Positions 37,053-45,106 of a stretch of DNA of 64,000 nt are shown here, piece by piece (positions within the stretch are counted from its first letter, which is position 1; the number at the start of each line of letters is the position of its first letter). The notes under the pieces were generated by a model. It searched no databases and was not told the DNA's origin. It saw only the letters and a program-made list of their open reading frames with translations. Origin of the DNA: Deltaproteobacteria bacterium HGW-Deltaproteobacteria-12 (GTDB taxonomy: Bacteria > Desulfobacterota > Syntrophia > Syntrophales > Smithellaceae); the NCBI GenBank assembly GCA_002840565.1, contig PHBK01000010.1:122375-186374 (forward strand). The letters run 5' to 3'. Both the position numbers and the translations under genes were made by a program.

Positions 37053-38792
37053 TTATTTATTTTTCTTATTGCTCAAAAATTCCCTCATGTCCTGAAGGCT
37101 CAGGCAGTTGAGGCAGTCTCTTTTTTCCAGCCAGCCTTTGCGGGCGATTTTAATGCCGAAGCTGATATCGGAAAGCCCTGCCGAATGATGGGCGTCAGGA
37201 TTAATGGAGATTTTCACCGCCTTTTTCCGGGCATAAATGCAGCTGCGCCAATCCAAATCCAGCCGGTGCGGATTGGCATTTAACTCCAGCACCTTGCGGT
37301 GCCGGGCGGCTGTATCAATAATTTCCGTAATATTAACTGCGTAGGGTTCGCGGGCTAAAAGCAGCCTTCCGGTGGGATGCGCCAGCATAGTGGTATATGG
37401 ATTTTGCAGCGCCTTCCTGATGCGGCCGGTCATTTCTTCCTCCGTCAGGTTGAAATTGGAATGAATCGCCGCAATAACAAAATCAAAACTGCCCAATAAG
37501 TCATCCGGATAATCGAGGCTGCCGTCCGGCAGAATATCGGACTCGATCCCTTTAAAAATATGGAAAGGGGCATATTTTTTATTCAGCTCGTCAATAAGTT
37601 GGTGCTGTTTTTCAATATCTTCTCTTTTCAGCCCCCCCGCATAGTAGGCCGACTGGCTGTGATCACTGATGCCGATATACTGCAGTCCCATTTTGACTGC
37701 TTGGCCAACCATGCTCTCCAGGGTCTGGGCTCCATCGCTGAAATTAGTATGGACATGAAAAAGGCCGCAAATGTCTTTTTCATCAACTAAAACCGGCAGC
37801 TTTCCCTCTTCCGCCGCTTCAATTTCTCCCATATTCTCGCGCAATTCCGGCGGGATATAAGGCAAATTCAGATGAGAAAATATTTCTGCCTCGCTGCGGC
37901 AGAGGATATTCTCTGAGCCCCGCCACAGCCCGTATTCATTTATCTTCAACCCGCCGTCTTTCGCCCTGCCCCGCAGAGCGGTATTGTGTTCTTTGCTGCC
38001 CGTAAAATGCAGCAGGGCGTGGGGAAATTCCGCCGCGGAAACAATGCGCAAGTCGGCATTGATGCCTGTGCGCAATGTCACGCTGACTTTGGTCAGCCCT
38101 TTGCCGGAAATGCTTGCCACCTGCGGCAGAGAGGCAAAATAATCCGCCAGGTTTTCGGCGGCGGCTGAAGCGGCCACGATATCAATATCCTTTACCGTTT
38201 CGGCGCAGCGGCGCAAAGAACCGGCAAGACTGACCCGGCTGACATCCTTATTATCCTGCAGCGCAGCAAGCAGCTCCAAAGCCTCCGCAGTCACTTCCGC
38301 ATACAGTCGTCTTTCCTTGTAACGCTTCAGTTTTTCGATTCCTGCTAAAATATTATCCTGAGTTTTTTTACCGAATCCCGAGAGTTCCGTCAGATGGTTT
38401 TCATGGCAGGCATATTCCAATTCACCAATGGTCTTTATTCCCAGCTGCTCATAAAGTGCATGGATTTTTTTCGGTCCCAAACCGGTAATCTTTAACATTT
38501 CCAGATGACCGGGCGGAATAGATGACTTTAGCGATTCATAATAAGCCAGTTTTCCGGTTGTGACGAGTTCCTCAATCTTCTTATTCAGCGCTTCGCCAAT
38601 ACCCGGAATTTCCGAGAGCCTTTTTTCTTTCACCAGAGCGATAAAATCAGTGTCCAGTTTTTCCAGATTACGGGCGGCATTCTGGTAGGCACGCGACTTA
38701 AATGGGTTTTCTCCGGACAGCTCCAAAAGAACGGCAATTTCTTCCAGAATTTTTACCACAACATCTTTGGTAACGGGCGAAACAGATGTCAT
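37053..38792 (-). CDS. polX: DNA polymerase/3'-5' exonuclease PolX
   Basis: 579 residues from ATG 38792, preceded by AGGTGAAG; an open extension to 38825 adds an unlikely leader. The N-terminal half has helix-hairpin-helix repeats (EIPGIGEALNKKIEEL, ITGLGPKKIHALYEQLG, LSGFGKKTQDNI) and the polymerase palm with DIDIVAA and DLRIVSA acidic residues. The C-terminal half is a PHP nuclease (HVHTNFSDGAQTLESM, ISDHSQSAYYAGG, EINANPH-like LELNANPHRLD). It fills short gaps in base-excision or end repair and trims 3' ends, needing divalent metals. Confidence 0.93.
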   Translation of the reverse strand: MTSVSPVTKDVVVKILEEIAVLLELSGENPFKSRAYQNAARNLEKLDTDFIALVKEKRLSEIPGIGEALNKKIEELVTTGKLAYYESLKSSIPPGHLEMLKITGLGPKKIHALYEQLGIKTIGELEYACHENHLTELSGFGKKTQDNILAGIEKLKRYKERRLYAEVTAEALELLAALQDNKDVSRVSLAGSLRRCAETVKDIDIVAASAAAENLADYFASLPQVASISGKGLTKVSVTLRTGINADLRIVSAAEFPHALLHFTGSKEHNTALRGRAKDGGLKINEYGLWRGSENILCRSEAEIFSHLNLPYIPPELRENMGEIEAAEEGKLPVLVDEKDICGLFHVHTNFSDGAQTLESMVGQAVKMGLQYIGISDHSQSAYYAGGLKREDIEKQHQLIDELNKKYAPFHIFKGIESDILPDGSLDYPDDLLGSFDFVIAAIHSNFNLTEEEMTGRIRKALQNPYTTMLAHPTGRLLLAREPYAVNITEIIDTAARHRKVLELNANPHRLDLDWRSCIYARKKAVKISINPDAHHSAGLSDISFGIKIARKGWLEKRDCLNCLSLQDMREFLSNKKNK

Positions 38793-38902
38793 TTCTTCAC
38801 CTATAAAAATGAACTGCCACTGCAACTCAGCTCTTTTTATACACTATTAGTGATAATTACTTAATTAAAATAATTTTTTATGACATTTTTTATGAGGAAT
38901 GC

Positions 38903-38931
38903 TTGACAAGATACTATTAACAATATATAAG
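38903..38931 (+). promoter_or_regulatory. Sigma70 promoter of tRNA-Glu
   Basis: TTGACA at 38903-38908, 17-base spacer, TATAAG at 38926-38931, 31 bases before the tRNA. The AT-rich flank agrees. Confidence 0.7.
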
Positions 38932-38962
38932 GCGCAGCTTGACTGAAAAGCGGCCTTATGAT

Positions 38963-39038
38963 GTCCCCATCGTCTAGAGGCCTAGGACACGGGCCTTTCA
39001 CGCCTGTAACCGGGGTTCGACTCCCCGTGGGGACGCCA
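38963..39038 (+). tRNA. tRNA-Glu (anticodon TTC)
   Basis: 76 nt with encoded CCA. Acceptor GTCCCCA pairs with TGGGGAC, discriminator G. The anticodon stem CGGGC/GCCTG encloses CTTTCAC, giving anticodon TTC. The T-arm is CCGGGGTTCGACTCCCCG. It is a single, isolated tRNA gene with its own promoter and terminator. Confidence 0.97.
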
Positions 39039-39087
39039 ATTTTAATAAAGTAATTTCAGTAATATAGAAATTACAGTTCCATCAAAG

Positions 39088-39135
39088 AAAAGCCTTTTTA
39101 GGAGCAGTCGGCTCCTGAGACGGCTTTTTCTTTTT
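39088..39135 (+). terminator. Intrinsic terminator after tRNA-Glu
   Basis: Nested hairpin: outer AAAAGCC/GGCTTTTT and inner AGGAGC-AGTCG-GCTCCT, followed by a T-rich tail. It lies 50 bases after the tRNA. Confidence 0.8.
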
Positions 39136-39156
39136 CGAAAGCTTTTCTCCCTTTAT

Positions 39157-39319
39157 CCCAGATTACGCAATAGGGCATAAAGGATTAGATGCGAATAATA
39201 AACATTGTCATTGCGAGCGAAGCGAAGCAATCTAAGTAATTGATTATATGAGATTGCTTCGTCACTTCGTTCGCAAAGACTGTTATTTTGTAAATAATTT
39301 TTCTATTGCGTAATCTGGG
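39157..39319. repeat. Palindromic MITE-like element, copy D
   Basis: 163 bp with exact ends CCCAGATTACGCAATA / TATTGCGTAATCTGGG. Its interior is near-identical to copy C (GGGCATAAAGGATTAGAT...), so C and D form one subfamily and A and B another, or the same element in opposite orientation. Confidence 0.9.
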
Positions 39320-39353
39320 TTTATCTGTCGCGGCAAGAAGCCCGGGAAACAGT

Positions 39354-39430
39354 GGGACGCTGTTTACTTTTTAACTTTCTAGATCAAAGGAATAAAATTA
39401 AATAGAACTGTTCCCAATATTTCCAATATT
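39354..39430. repeat. REP-like GGGGACG element 1
   Basis: Starts GGGACGCTGTTTACTTTTTAAC, continues through AGATCAAAGGAATAAAATTAAATAGAAC and ends TTCCCAATATTTCC. It belongs to a family seen again at 39653, 42312, 42657 and 45030. It lies directly after the stop of the small gene at 39431. Confidence 0.75.
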
Positions 39431-39631
39431 TCATGTCGGCAGAAACAGGTATAAACGGCTCATACAGTACTCCATCGCCATGCGGTAGTCTTCTTTTTCT
39501 TCCAGAAGATTCATCTCTTGACTGCAGAAACAGTCGTAAACGACTATGGGATCGGCTTTTTCCGTATACGCATTAATCTGGTTAAAAGTGTGCACTTTCG
39601 ATTCCGGCCGTATAATCTCATCTATAGGCAT
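39431..39631 (-). CDS. Small protein of unknown function (66 aa)
   Basis: I do not recognise this 66-residue protein. It is acidic in the centre and holds three Cys (DCFCSQE and EYCMSR). A strong AAGGAG site seven bases before its ATG argues that it is a real gene. It is preceded on the same strand by the MFS carrier, whose REP-extended end overlaps its start by ten bases. REP-like elements flank it on both sides. Confidence 0.45.
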   Translation of the reverse strand: MPIDEIIRPESKVHTFNQINAYTEKADPIVVYDCFCSQEMNLLEEKEDYRMAMEYCMSRLYLFLPT

Positions 39632-40980
39632 GACTCAACTCCTTGTGACGATGGGGACGCTGTTAACTTTTTAACTTTCCAGATCAATGGAATAAAATTA
39701 AATAGAACCGTCCCCTTTATTTCCGAACCGTCCCCTTTATTTCCTTGTCTATAGGAAAAGGCAGCTTTCTTCAAAGCAAGGTAGCCCAGAAAAGCTGTGA
39801 GCAGGCACATGATTGCATAGAGCAGGAAAGCGGGATGATAGCTTTTTGTGCTGTCGTAGATATATCCTGAGAGCGGCATGCCAATGCCTGAGCCTATTGT
39901 CTGAGAAATGGCCATTACGCCATATATAAGGGCAAAATGTTTGAGGCCTGCACCGGCAGCGGTCATAAGCGGGGGCATGACCGTCTGAACTGCATTGCCG
40001 ATGCCATAGAAAATCCCCCAGACAATGGCAACCCAGACCAGGTTGGCGCCCAAAAGAAGCATAATTGAGGCTGAAAGGATCAGGCAGAACAGAACAAGGC
40101 CTGTGGAAAGTCCTTTCTTGTCGCTGATCATGCCGAGGCTCAGTTTCCCGACAACTGTCATTCCGAGATAAAGGGCCATTATGTTTGCGGCAAATATCGA
40201 ACTGTGCCCAAGGTCGGTAAGATAGGGTATCAGATGCTGCTGTACTCCCACATTTACAATATTTATCAGCAGGACAGTAAAAGCGATCAACCAGAAAGTC
40301 CCTGTCTTGGCAAATTCTCCAAGGGATAACCCTTCCAGAGCCCCGTCCTGCTGTCTCTGCGCTTCCGGAAGTCCATCCGGGGTTTGGCCCATTTCTTCAG
40401 GGGATTTTTTCAGAAAGAAAAGGGCTACGGGTGTCGATATCAAGGCAATGATTGCGCCCAGGATTATGTAGGTCTCTCTCCATCCGTAGTTGATTATCAG
40501 CCAGTTGCCTACAGGGTTTGATATCATGCCGCCCAATCCTGTTGCCGTAAACACTATGCCCATGGCCAGCCCGCGCTTAACCCTGAACCAGTTGTTGATC
40601 ATTGTCGAGACCGGTATGATATGGCTGCCTGCATGGCCTATACCAACGAAAATCGAAAGGATATAAAAATGGGTAATTGTGACGCATTGGGAGAGCAGCG
40701 CGAAAGAGATTCCAAGCAGGGTCGTCGAGATTCCGACTACAATTCTTATGTTGAACTTCTCGATCAGCTTTCCGATTACCGGGGCTGCAAAAGTCATGGA
40801 AAGGGCGGCAATTGTAAAGTACATCGAAAAGTCGCCGCGGGAGAATCCCAGCTCCTCAACAACCGGCTTGAAGAATATACCGAGGGCATTGAACGCGATA
40901 CCGATACCGATAAAATTGAGAATGAATCCTGCAGCAACAATATACCAGCCGTAAAACCCTACATTCAGTGAGTTTTTCAT
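39622..40980 (-). CDS. MFS transporter (oxalate/formate or monocarboxylate type)
   Basis: 452 residues as the frame stands, twelve hydrophobic segments. GFYGWYIVAAGFILNFIGIGI at the N-terminus and the second-loop GKLIEKFNIRIVVG are typical of the OFA/monocarboxylate branch. The true body ends at about residue 415 (LALKKAAFSYRQGNK). The last 30 or so residues are encoded by a REP-like element inserted at the 3' end, which removed the original stop. The next gene upstream is a PLP-dependent enzyme 12 bases away, so the pair probably imports and converts one small amino or hydroxy acid. Confidence 0.8.
   Translation of the reverse strand: MKNSLNVGFYGWYIVAAGFILNFIGIGIAFNALGIFFKPVVEELGFSRGDFSMYFTIAALSMTFAAPVIGKLIEKFNIRIVVGISTTLLGISFALLSQCVTITHFYILSIFVGIGHAGSHIIPVSTMINNWFRVKRGLAMGIVFTATGLGGMISNPVGNWLIINYGWRETYIILGAIIALISTPVALFFLKKSPEEMGQTPDGLPEAQRQQDGALEGLSLGEFAKTGTFWLIAFTVLLINIVNVGVQQHLIPYLTDLGHSSIFAANIMALYLGMTVVGKLSLGMISDKKGLSTGLVLFCLILSASIMLLLGANLVWVAIVWGIFYGIGNAVQTVMPPLMTAAGAGLKHFALIYGVMAISQTIGSGIGMPLSGYIYDSTKSYHPAFLLYAIMCLLTAFLGYLALKKAAFSYRQGNKGDGSEIKGTVLFNFIPLIWKVKKLTASPSSQGVESCL
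39653..39744. repeat. REP-like GGGGACG element 2, inside MFS 3' end
   Basis: GGGGACGCTGTTAACTTTTTAAC...AATAAAATTAAATAGAACCGTCCCCTTTATTTCC, with the right end doubled (a second GAACCGTCCCC unit). It overlaps the C-terminal codons of the MFS gene. Confidence 0.85.
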
Positions 40981-40991
40981 GCAGTCTCCGA

Positions 40992-42215
40992 TTATAAAAA
41001 TGAATGACCGTTTCCACGGTAAGTCAATGTTTTTTCAACAATTCTGCCATTTTTCATAAGATAAAGCTCATTGAACCTCTCGCACAGCTCACCGGCCTTG
41101 GCATGCTGGAATATAACGGGATCGCCAATCTTAAGCGGCGTACAGGCTTCGGGAAGCATTATCGGGGTCTGGACCTCGCCGGCGCCTTCCATCGGTAAAA
41201 GCTGAAGACCTTCCGGAAGAACGGGCGCAGGGAGTTTATCTCTCCCTGCAGACCCTGATGCGACATATCCGCCGCCATGGCAGGTGACTATCCCGGGGGC
41301 GGGCTTCCTGACAATCTGAAGGGCGAAAAAGGCTGAAGGATTAAATTTTACCTCTTTAAAATGATGGAAGAGAAGAGGACAGTAGAATGCAGATCCTGCG
41401 GTAACTTCGGTAAGGTCCTGATCAATTCCCGATGATACGAGGCTCCCGCTGCCTCCGCCGTTTACTGCACGAAGATTGATGCCCTCTTTTTTCAAGGCAG
41501 ATACAACAGAATCACGGCGTTTTGTGAGTTCCCTTACGGACAGGTTTTTGAGCCCGCGGATCAGAAGACTTTTTAAGGCCTCGCCGGGGGTGTTATCGGG
41601 CAGACTGGCGATATGTGCCTCGTATCCCATGATGCTGTCGATTTCGACACCGGGAAGATCTCTGGAATATCTGGCCAGGGAAACTACATCCTCGACCGAT
41701 CTCAAAGGGCTTCGCCGGACACCAAGATGGATTTTGCTCCCTGCAGGCCTGTAGGACATGTCCACATCGATGCAGGCTTTAAGCCTTAATCCGAGAGATT
41801 TGCCCGCTTCGCTCATTGCATCAAGGTGTTCCGTGCAATCAGCCATCAGGCTTATCGTTTTCCCCTGGGCGGTCATTTCGGAAAGCAGCTTTAAATCAGG
41901 GTGCTGAATACTCGGATAGGCGATTATTATATCATCAAAACCATTCCGGGTCAGATACTCTGCCTCCCGGACGGAGAAAGAGAGGATGCCCTTATAGCAA
42001 TCTCCGCCGACTTCAAATATCCTCTTAAGGAGGCTTAAGCACCGGACAGACTTCGAGCCTATCCTGATGGTCTTGCCTGTTTTCTTCTGTGTAGACGCCA
42101 CATAAGAAACATTGGCGTCGAACCTGTCCAGGTCAATAAAGGCAAGAGGAAGACTCAGGTCTTTTAATGCATCCCTGTAAAAATAATAGTCCTTTCCCGA
42201 AAGACTACCAAACAT
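40992..42215 (-). CDS. Alanine-racemase-fold PLP enzyme (D-threonine aldolase/D-serine dehydratase-like)
   Basis: 407 residues from ATG 42215, which follows GAGGGG; the frame runs open further upstream without a site. It has the fold-type III PLP barrel: LAFIDLDRFDANV, then IRIGSKSVRC with the Schiff-base Lys, DVDMSYRP, GYEAHIASL and NGGGSGSL as phosphate-binding loop. TCHGGGYVASG and a final DPVIFQHAKAGELCERF hold metal-site His and Cys like those of the zinc-type D-serine dehydratase/D-threonine aldolase family. Its partner is the MFS gene 12 bases downstream. Confidence 0.75.
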   Translation of the reverse strand: MFGSLSGKDYYFYRDALKDLSLPLAFIDLDRFDANVSYVASTQKKTGKTIRIGSKSVRCLSLLKRIFEVGGDCYKGILSFSVREAEYLTRNGFDDIIIAYPSIQHPDLKLLSEMTAQGKTISLMADCTEHLDAMSEAGKSLGLRLKACIDVDMSYRPAGSKIHLGVRRSPLRSVEDVVSLARYSRDLPGVEIDSIMGYEAHIASLPDNTPGEALKSLLIRGLKNLSVRELTKRRDSVVSALKKEGINLRAVNGGGSGSLVSSGIDQDLTEVTAGSAFYCPLLFHHFKEVKFNPSAFFALQIVRKPAPGIVTCHGGGYVASGSAGRDKLPAPVLPEGLQLLPMEGAGEVQTPIMLPEACTPLKIGDPVIFQHAKAGELCERFNELYLMKNGRIVEKTLTYRGNGHSFL

Positions 42216-42311
42216 ATTGCCCCTCAGATGCTCTTGGAATATTTTTCCATAACAATAATATTTAATATACTGTAATATAGACGGGGTATTTCCAAATTGC
42301 AAAATATATAT

Positions 42312-42342
42312 GGGGGACGCTGTTAACTTTTTAACTTTCTCT
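42312..42342. repeat. REP-like element, left end only
   Basis: GGGGGACGCTGTTAAC TTTTTAACTTTCT is the left half of the family. The matching right half lies at 42657-42685, with a small gene between them. Confidence 0.75.
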
Positions 42343-42452
42343 GTAAATTAATGTAAAAAGTCACTCTGCCCTATTGACTCAATCTTGATTCTGTAATTTA
42401 TAATGCAACAAAAGAGTACTTCGATTAATAAATCTTTAAAGGATGGATCTAT

Positions 42453-42656
42453 ATGCGACATCGTATCAGATTATTAATGGGGATGATCATGTTATTGGTG
42501 ATGTCCTTATTGTGCCAATCATGCACAGATGCCAAATGCATGATTGACAGGCAATTATGTACATTTGATTGCCCGTCAACAATAGGCATGAAACAAGCGT
42601 GTGAGCAAAAATGCAATTTATTATATGACCTCTGCCGAAAAAAAATTATCAAATAG
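42453..42656 (+). CDS. Small Cys-rich secreted protein, possible lipoprotein
   Basis: 67 residues: a basic start (MRHRIR), a hydrophobic core (LMGMIMLLVMSLL), then a Cys-rich tail with CQSC, CMIDRQLC, FDC, ACEQKC and LYDLC. The LCQSC stretch might be a weak lipobox. AAAGGA lies nine bases before ATG 42453. I know no family for it. It sits between the two halves of a REP-like element and may have been carried in with it. Confidence 0.45.
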   Translation: MRHRIRLLMGMIMLLVMSLLCQSCTDAKCMIDRQLCTFDCPSTIGMKQACEQKCNLLYDLCRKKIIK

Positions 42657-42685
42657 AAATTAAATAGAACCGTCCCCTTTATTTC
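42657..42685. repeat. REP-like element, right end only
   Basis: AAATTAAATAGAACCGTCCCC TTTATTTC is the right half of the family, immediately after the stop of the small gene at 42453-42656 and just before the stop of the convergent PAS-GGDEF gene. Confidence 0.75.
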
Positions 42686-42690
42686 TTATT

Positions 42691-44490
42691 TCACTCAGAA
42701 CATACTCTGTCTTTCCCGGCCTTTTTCACCTGATACATAAGCTGGTCAACCCGGTGAACGAAAACCTTCATGTCTTCCTGCGGCTTGTATTGCGCAAGAC
42801 CGATGCTTACCGTCACCTGAACGTTCTGACCGGGTGCAGGGGAGAAATTCTCCTTCTTTAATTCCGTCCGGATTCTTTCCGCTGTAACAGCGCCATTCTT
42901 ACTTGTTGTCATGGGCATGAGGATGGTGAATTCCTCGCCGCCATAGCGATAGGCCGAATCCGTCTGGCGAAGGCATCTTTTAACCACCTGGCCAAGTCGT
43001 TTTAAGACCTGGTCTCCCTCGACGTGGCCGTAAGTGTCGTTGAATGCCTTGAAATTATCGAGATCAAGCAGCAGGAGCGTTAAAGGCAGTTCATAGCGGT
43101 TAGACCTCTCTAATTCGATTTTAAGCTGAAAGTAAAAATACCGGGAATTGAAAAGCTGGGTGAGCTCATCGACTATACTAAGCTCCCGGTATCTGTTCTC
43201 ACTGTCCTTCAGGCGCGCCTCCATCTTTTTTCGTTCGGTGATGTCACGCGCCATTGCCTGAAATGCGACCACCTTTCCTTCCTGAAAGATCAACTGGGTG
43301 TTTTGTCCTAACCAGATATCGCAGCCATCGTTCCTGACAATCTGAAATTCGCTATACGTGTTCGCAATCTTTTTCACGAATTGGCGGCCAAAGAACTTCA
43401 TAGCCTCCTCTTGCATTTCCGGTCGGATCAATGTCAAATAATGCTTTCCGATAAGCTCCTTTTCCCCATACCCCGTAACGCGGATTGCCGCCGCATTGAC
43501 CATAGTTATGTGTCCGGTCCCGTCCAATCGGAAGAGAATGTCGCTCGCATTTTCCACCAATGTCCGATACTGCTCCTCACTCTTCCTTAAAAGATCCTCC
43601 ATACGCTTGCGCTCAGTAATGTCCCTGATGGTTGCCTGCAAATATTTTTTCCCATTCATTGCAAAGACATTCAAGTTAACATCGGTATCGACAAGAGTTC
43701 CATCAGCCCTTAAATGCTTTAGTTCGTAGGATCTTCGTTCATCTCTTAGTGCTTTTTTAATGTGCTCAATCGTCATTTCACTCGTTAATTGTCCGTCATC
43801 TTGTCTTTCCGGCCAGAAGGTCGCGGGCTTTTTTCCGACTATCCTTTCTTTAGGACAGCGCAATAATGCTGCCGCTCCTTGATTGCAATCAATAATTATA
43901 TTGCGATCCATGACAATAATTGCATCATGAGCAGATTCAAACAGGGTGTGATATCGTGCTTCGTTTTGCTTTAGCGTATCCTCAACCTGCTTACGAAAGC
44001 CGATATTGATGCCTACTCCTACGAAAAAGTCTCCGCCTCCTGCTTCATTTTTCACTATCCCGCCGTGCCATTCAACGAAACATATCCTGCCGGATTTGCT
44101 TATGATTCTGTTTTCGTTGACTGTCGCAACCCCTTCTTTAATTATCTTCTGGAATATGCCGGCAAGCATTTCACCGTCTTCTTCCGGCACAAAAGTCTTC
44201 AGGTAGTCAGTATCTTTAATCTCTTCTGCTGTATATTCCAGGATATCTAATAAAGCCTTATTCATCATCAGGGTCTTTCCGTCCAAACCAATTGCCACGA
44301 TCAATGCGGGGGAAGTGTTGAGAAGCAGCGAGTTGAAATTCTGTTCTTCGCGGAGCTTGGCTTCACTCTTCATCAATGCATCCTCTATCTTCTTGTGCTT
44401 TGATTCAGATTGCTCCAGATCCTGGATCTGTTTCTTTAATGCGGCATTCTCGGCGATCAGTTTATTATTTGTCCGGTTTTGATCTTTCAT
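42691..44490 (-). CDS. PAS-PAS-PAS-GGDEF diguanylate cyclase
   Basis: 599 residues from ATG 44490 (behind AGGGAG; an upstream in-frame start at 44532 is weaker). A short coiled coil (NKLIAENAALKKQIQDLEQSE) is followed by three PAS domains (about 60-170, 180-300, 305-425), the last two ending in RDITERKRM/RDITERKKM. The cyclase domain has the intact YGGEEF active site and an RQTD inhibitory I-site five residues before it. No membrane segment is seen, so it is a cytoplasmic sensor making cyclic di-GMP. Confidence 0.9.
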   Translation of the reverse strand: MKDQNRTNNKLIAENAALKKQIQDLEQSESKHKKIEDALMKSEAKLREEQNFNSLLLNTSPALIVAIGLDGKTLMMNKALLDILEYTAEEIKDTDYLKTFVPEEDGEMLAGIFQKIIKEGVATVNENRIISKSGRICFVEWHGGIVKNEAGGGDFFVGVGINIGFRKQVEDTLKQNEARYHTLFESAHDAIIVMDRNIIIDCNQGAAALLRCPKERIVGKKPATFWPERQDDGQLTSEMTIEHIKKALRDERRSYELKHLRADGTLVDTDVNLNVFAMNGKKYLQATIRDITERKRMEDLLRKSEEQYRTLVENASDILFRLDGTGHITMVNAAAIRVTGYGEKELIGKHYLTLIRPEMQEEAMKFFGRQFVKKIANTYSEFQIVRNDGCDIWLGQNTQLIFQEGKVVAFQAMARDITERKKMEARLKDSENRYRELSIVDELTQLFNSRYFYFQLKIELERSNRYELPLTLLLLDLDNFKAFNDTYGHVEGDQVLKRLGQVVKRCLRQTDSAYRYGGEEFTILMPMTTSKNGAVTAERIRTELKKENFSPAPGQNVQVTVSIGLAQYKPQEDMKVFVHRVDQLMYQVKKAGKDRVCSE

Positions 44491-44651
44491 CTTATGCTCC
44501 CTGTCATAATATATAAAACTGGCTGGCAACAAAAATAGTCTGGCTCTGTGATGTGGTTAAAGCTTTCTGTAAAATATCGTATATGCAGTTACCCTTGGAG
44601 ATGTCAAATTGAATAATCAAAGGGACATCCTATAATGTTCCCAATATTTCC

Positions 44652-44930
44652 CTATGCCCAGAGCTTCCATGCCGCGAATAGTGCTGTGTAAATGGAAAGA
44701 TAGAGGCGGTAGAAGTTGCGTAAGCGGATGTAGTCGGGATTATCGGGGTACATGGTCACGAAAAGAGCGCGAAGCTCCTTCACGAAGATCGGTTTGATGT
44801 TGATGATCCAGCTGTCGGTCTGGTAGACGATTTTCCGGAACCGGCTGCGATAATAGCCCAGCGGCAGTCCCCACGCGAAAAAGAGGATAAACCAAATATT
44901 CGCCCGTACTAAATCGATGGCCTGGTCCAT
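44652..44930 (-). CDS. Small membrane protein in the selenopeptide cassette
   Basis: 92 residues with two hydrophobic helices (IWFILFFAWGLPLGYY and LYLSIYTALFAAWKLW) around a polar, aromatic-rich loop. An AGGAGG site six bases before ATG 44930 is convincing. It is the third gene of the minus-strand set after the selenopeptide precursor and the radical SAM maturase; a REP-like element separates it from the latter. It could anchor, export or protect against the product, but I do not recognise its family. Confidence 0.6.
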   Translation of the reverse strand: MDQAIDLVRANIWFILFFAWGLPLGYYRSRFRKIVYQTDSWIINIKPIFVKELRALFVTMYPDNPDYIRLRNFYRLYLSIYTALFAAWKLWA

Positions 44931-45029
44931 TGCGTCCTCCTAGCGGCCCTAGCGGTCCACGATATTGACGACCGTATTCTCCAGCGTGCTGTTCACCCGC
45001 GGTTGGAGCGCAACAGCGGGCGCAACAGA

Positions 45030-45106
45030 GGGACGCTGTTAACTTTTGAACTTCCTGGATCAAAGGAATAAAATTTAAAATTAAATAGAACCGTCCCCAA
45101 TATTTT
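45030..45106. repeat. REP-like GGGGACG element 3
   Basis: GGGACGCTGTTAACTTTTGAAC...AAATTAAATAGAACCGTCCCCAATATTTTG. It overlaps the last codons of the radical SAM gene (stop at 45081), so it supplies that gene's stop. A short remnant (GTTCCCAATATTTCCC) lies at 44637-44652. Confidence 0.8.
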
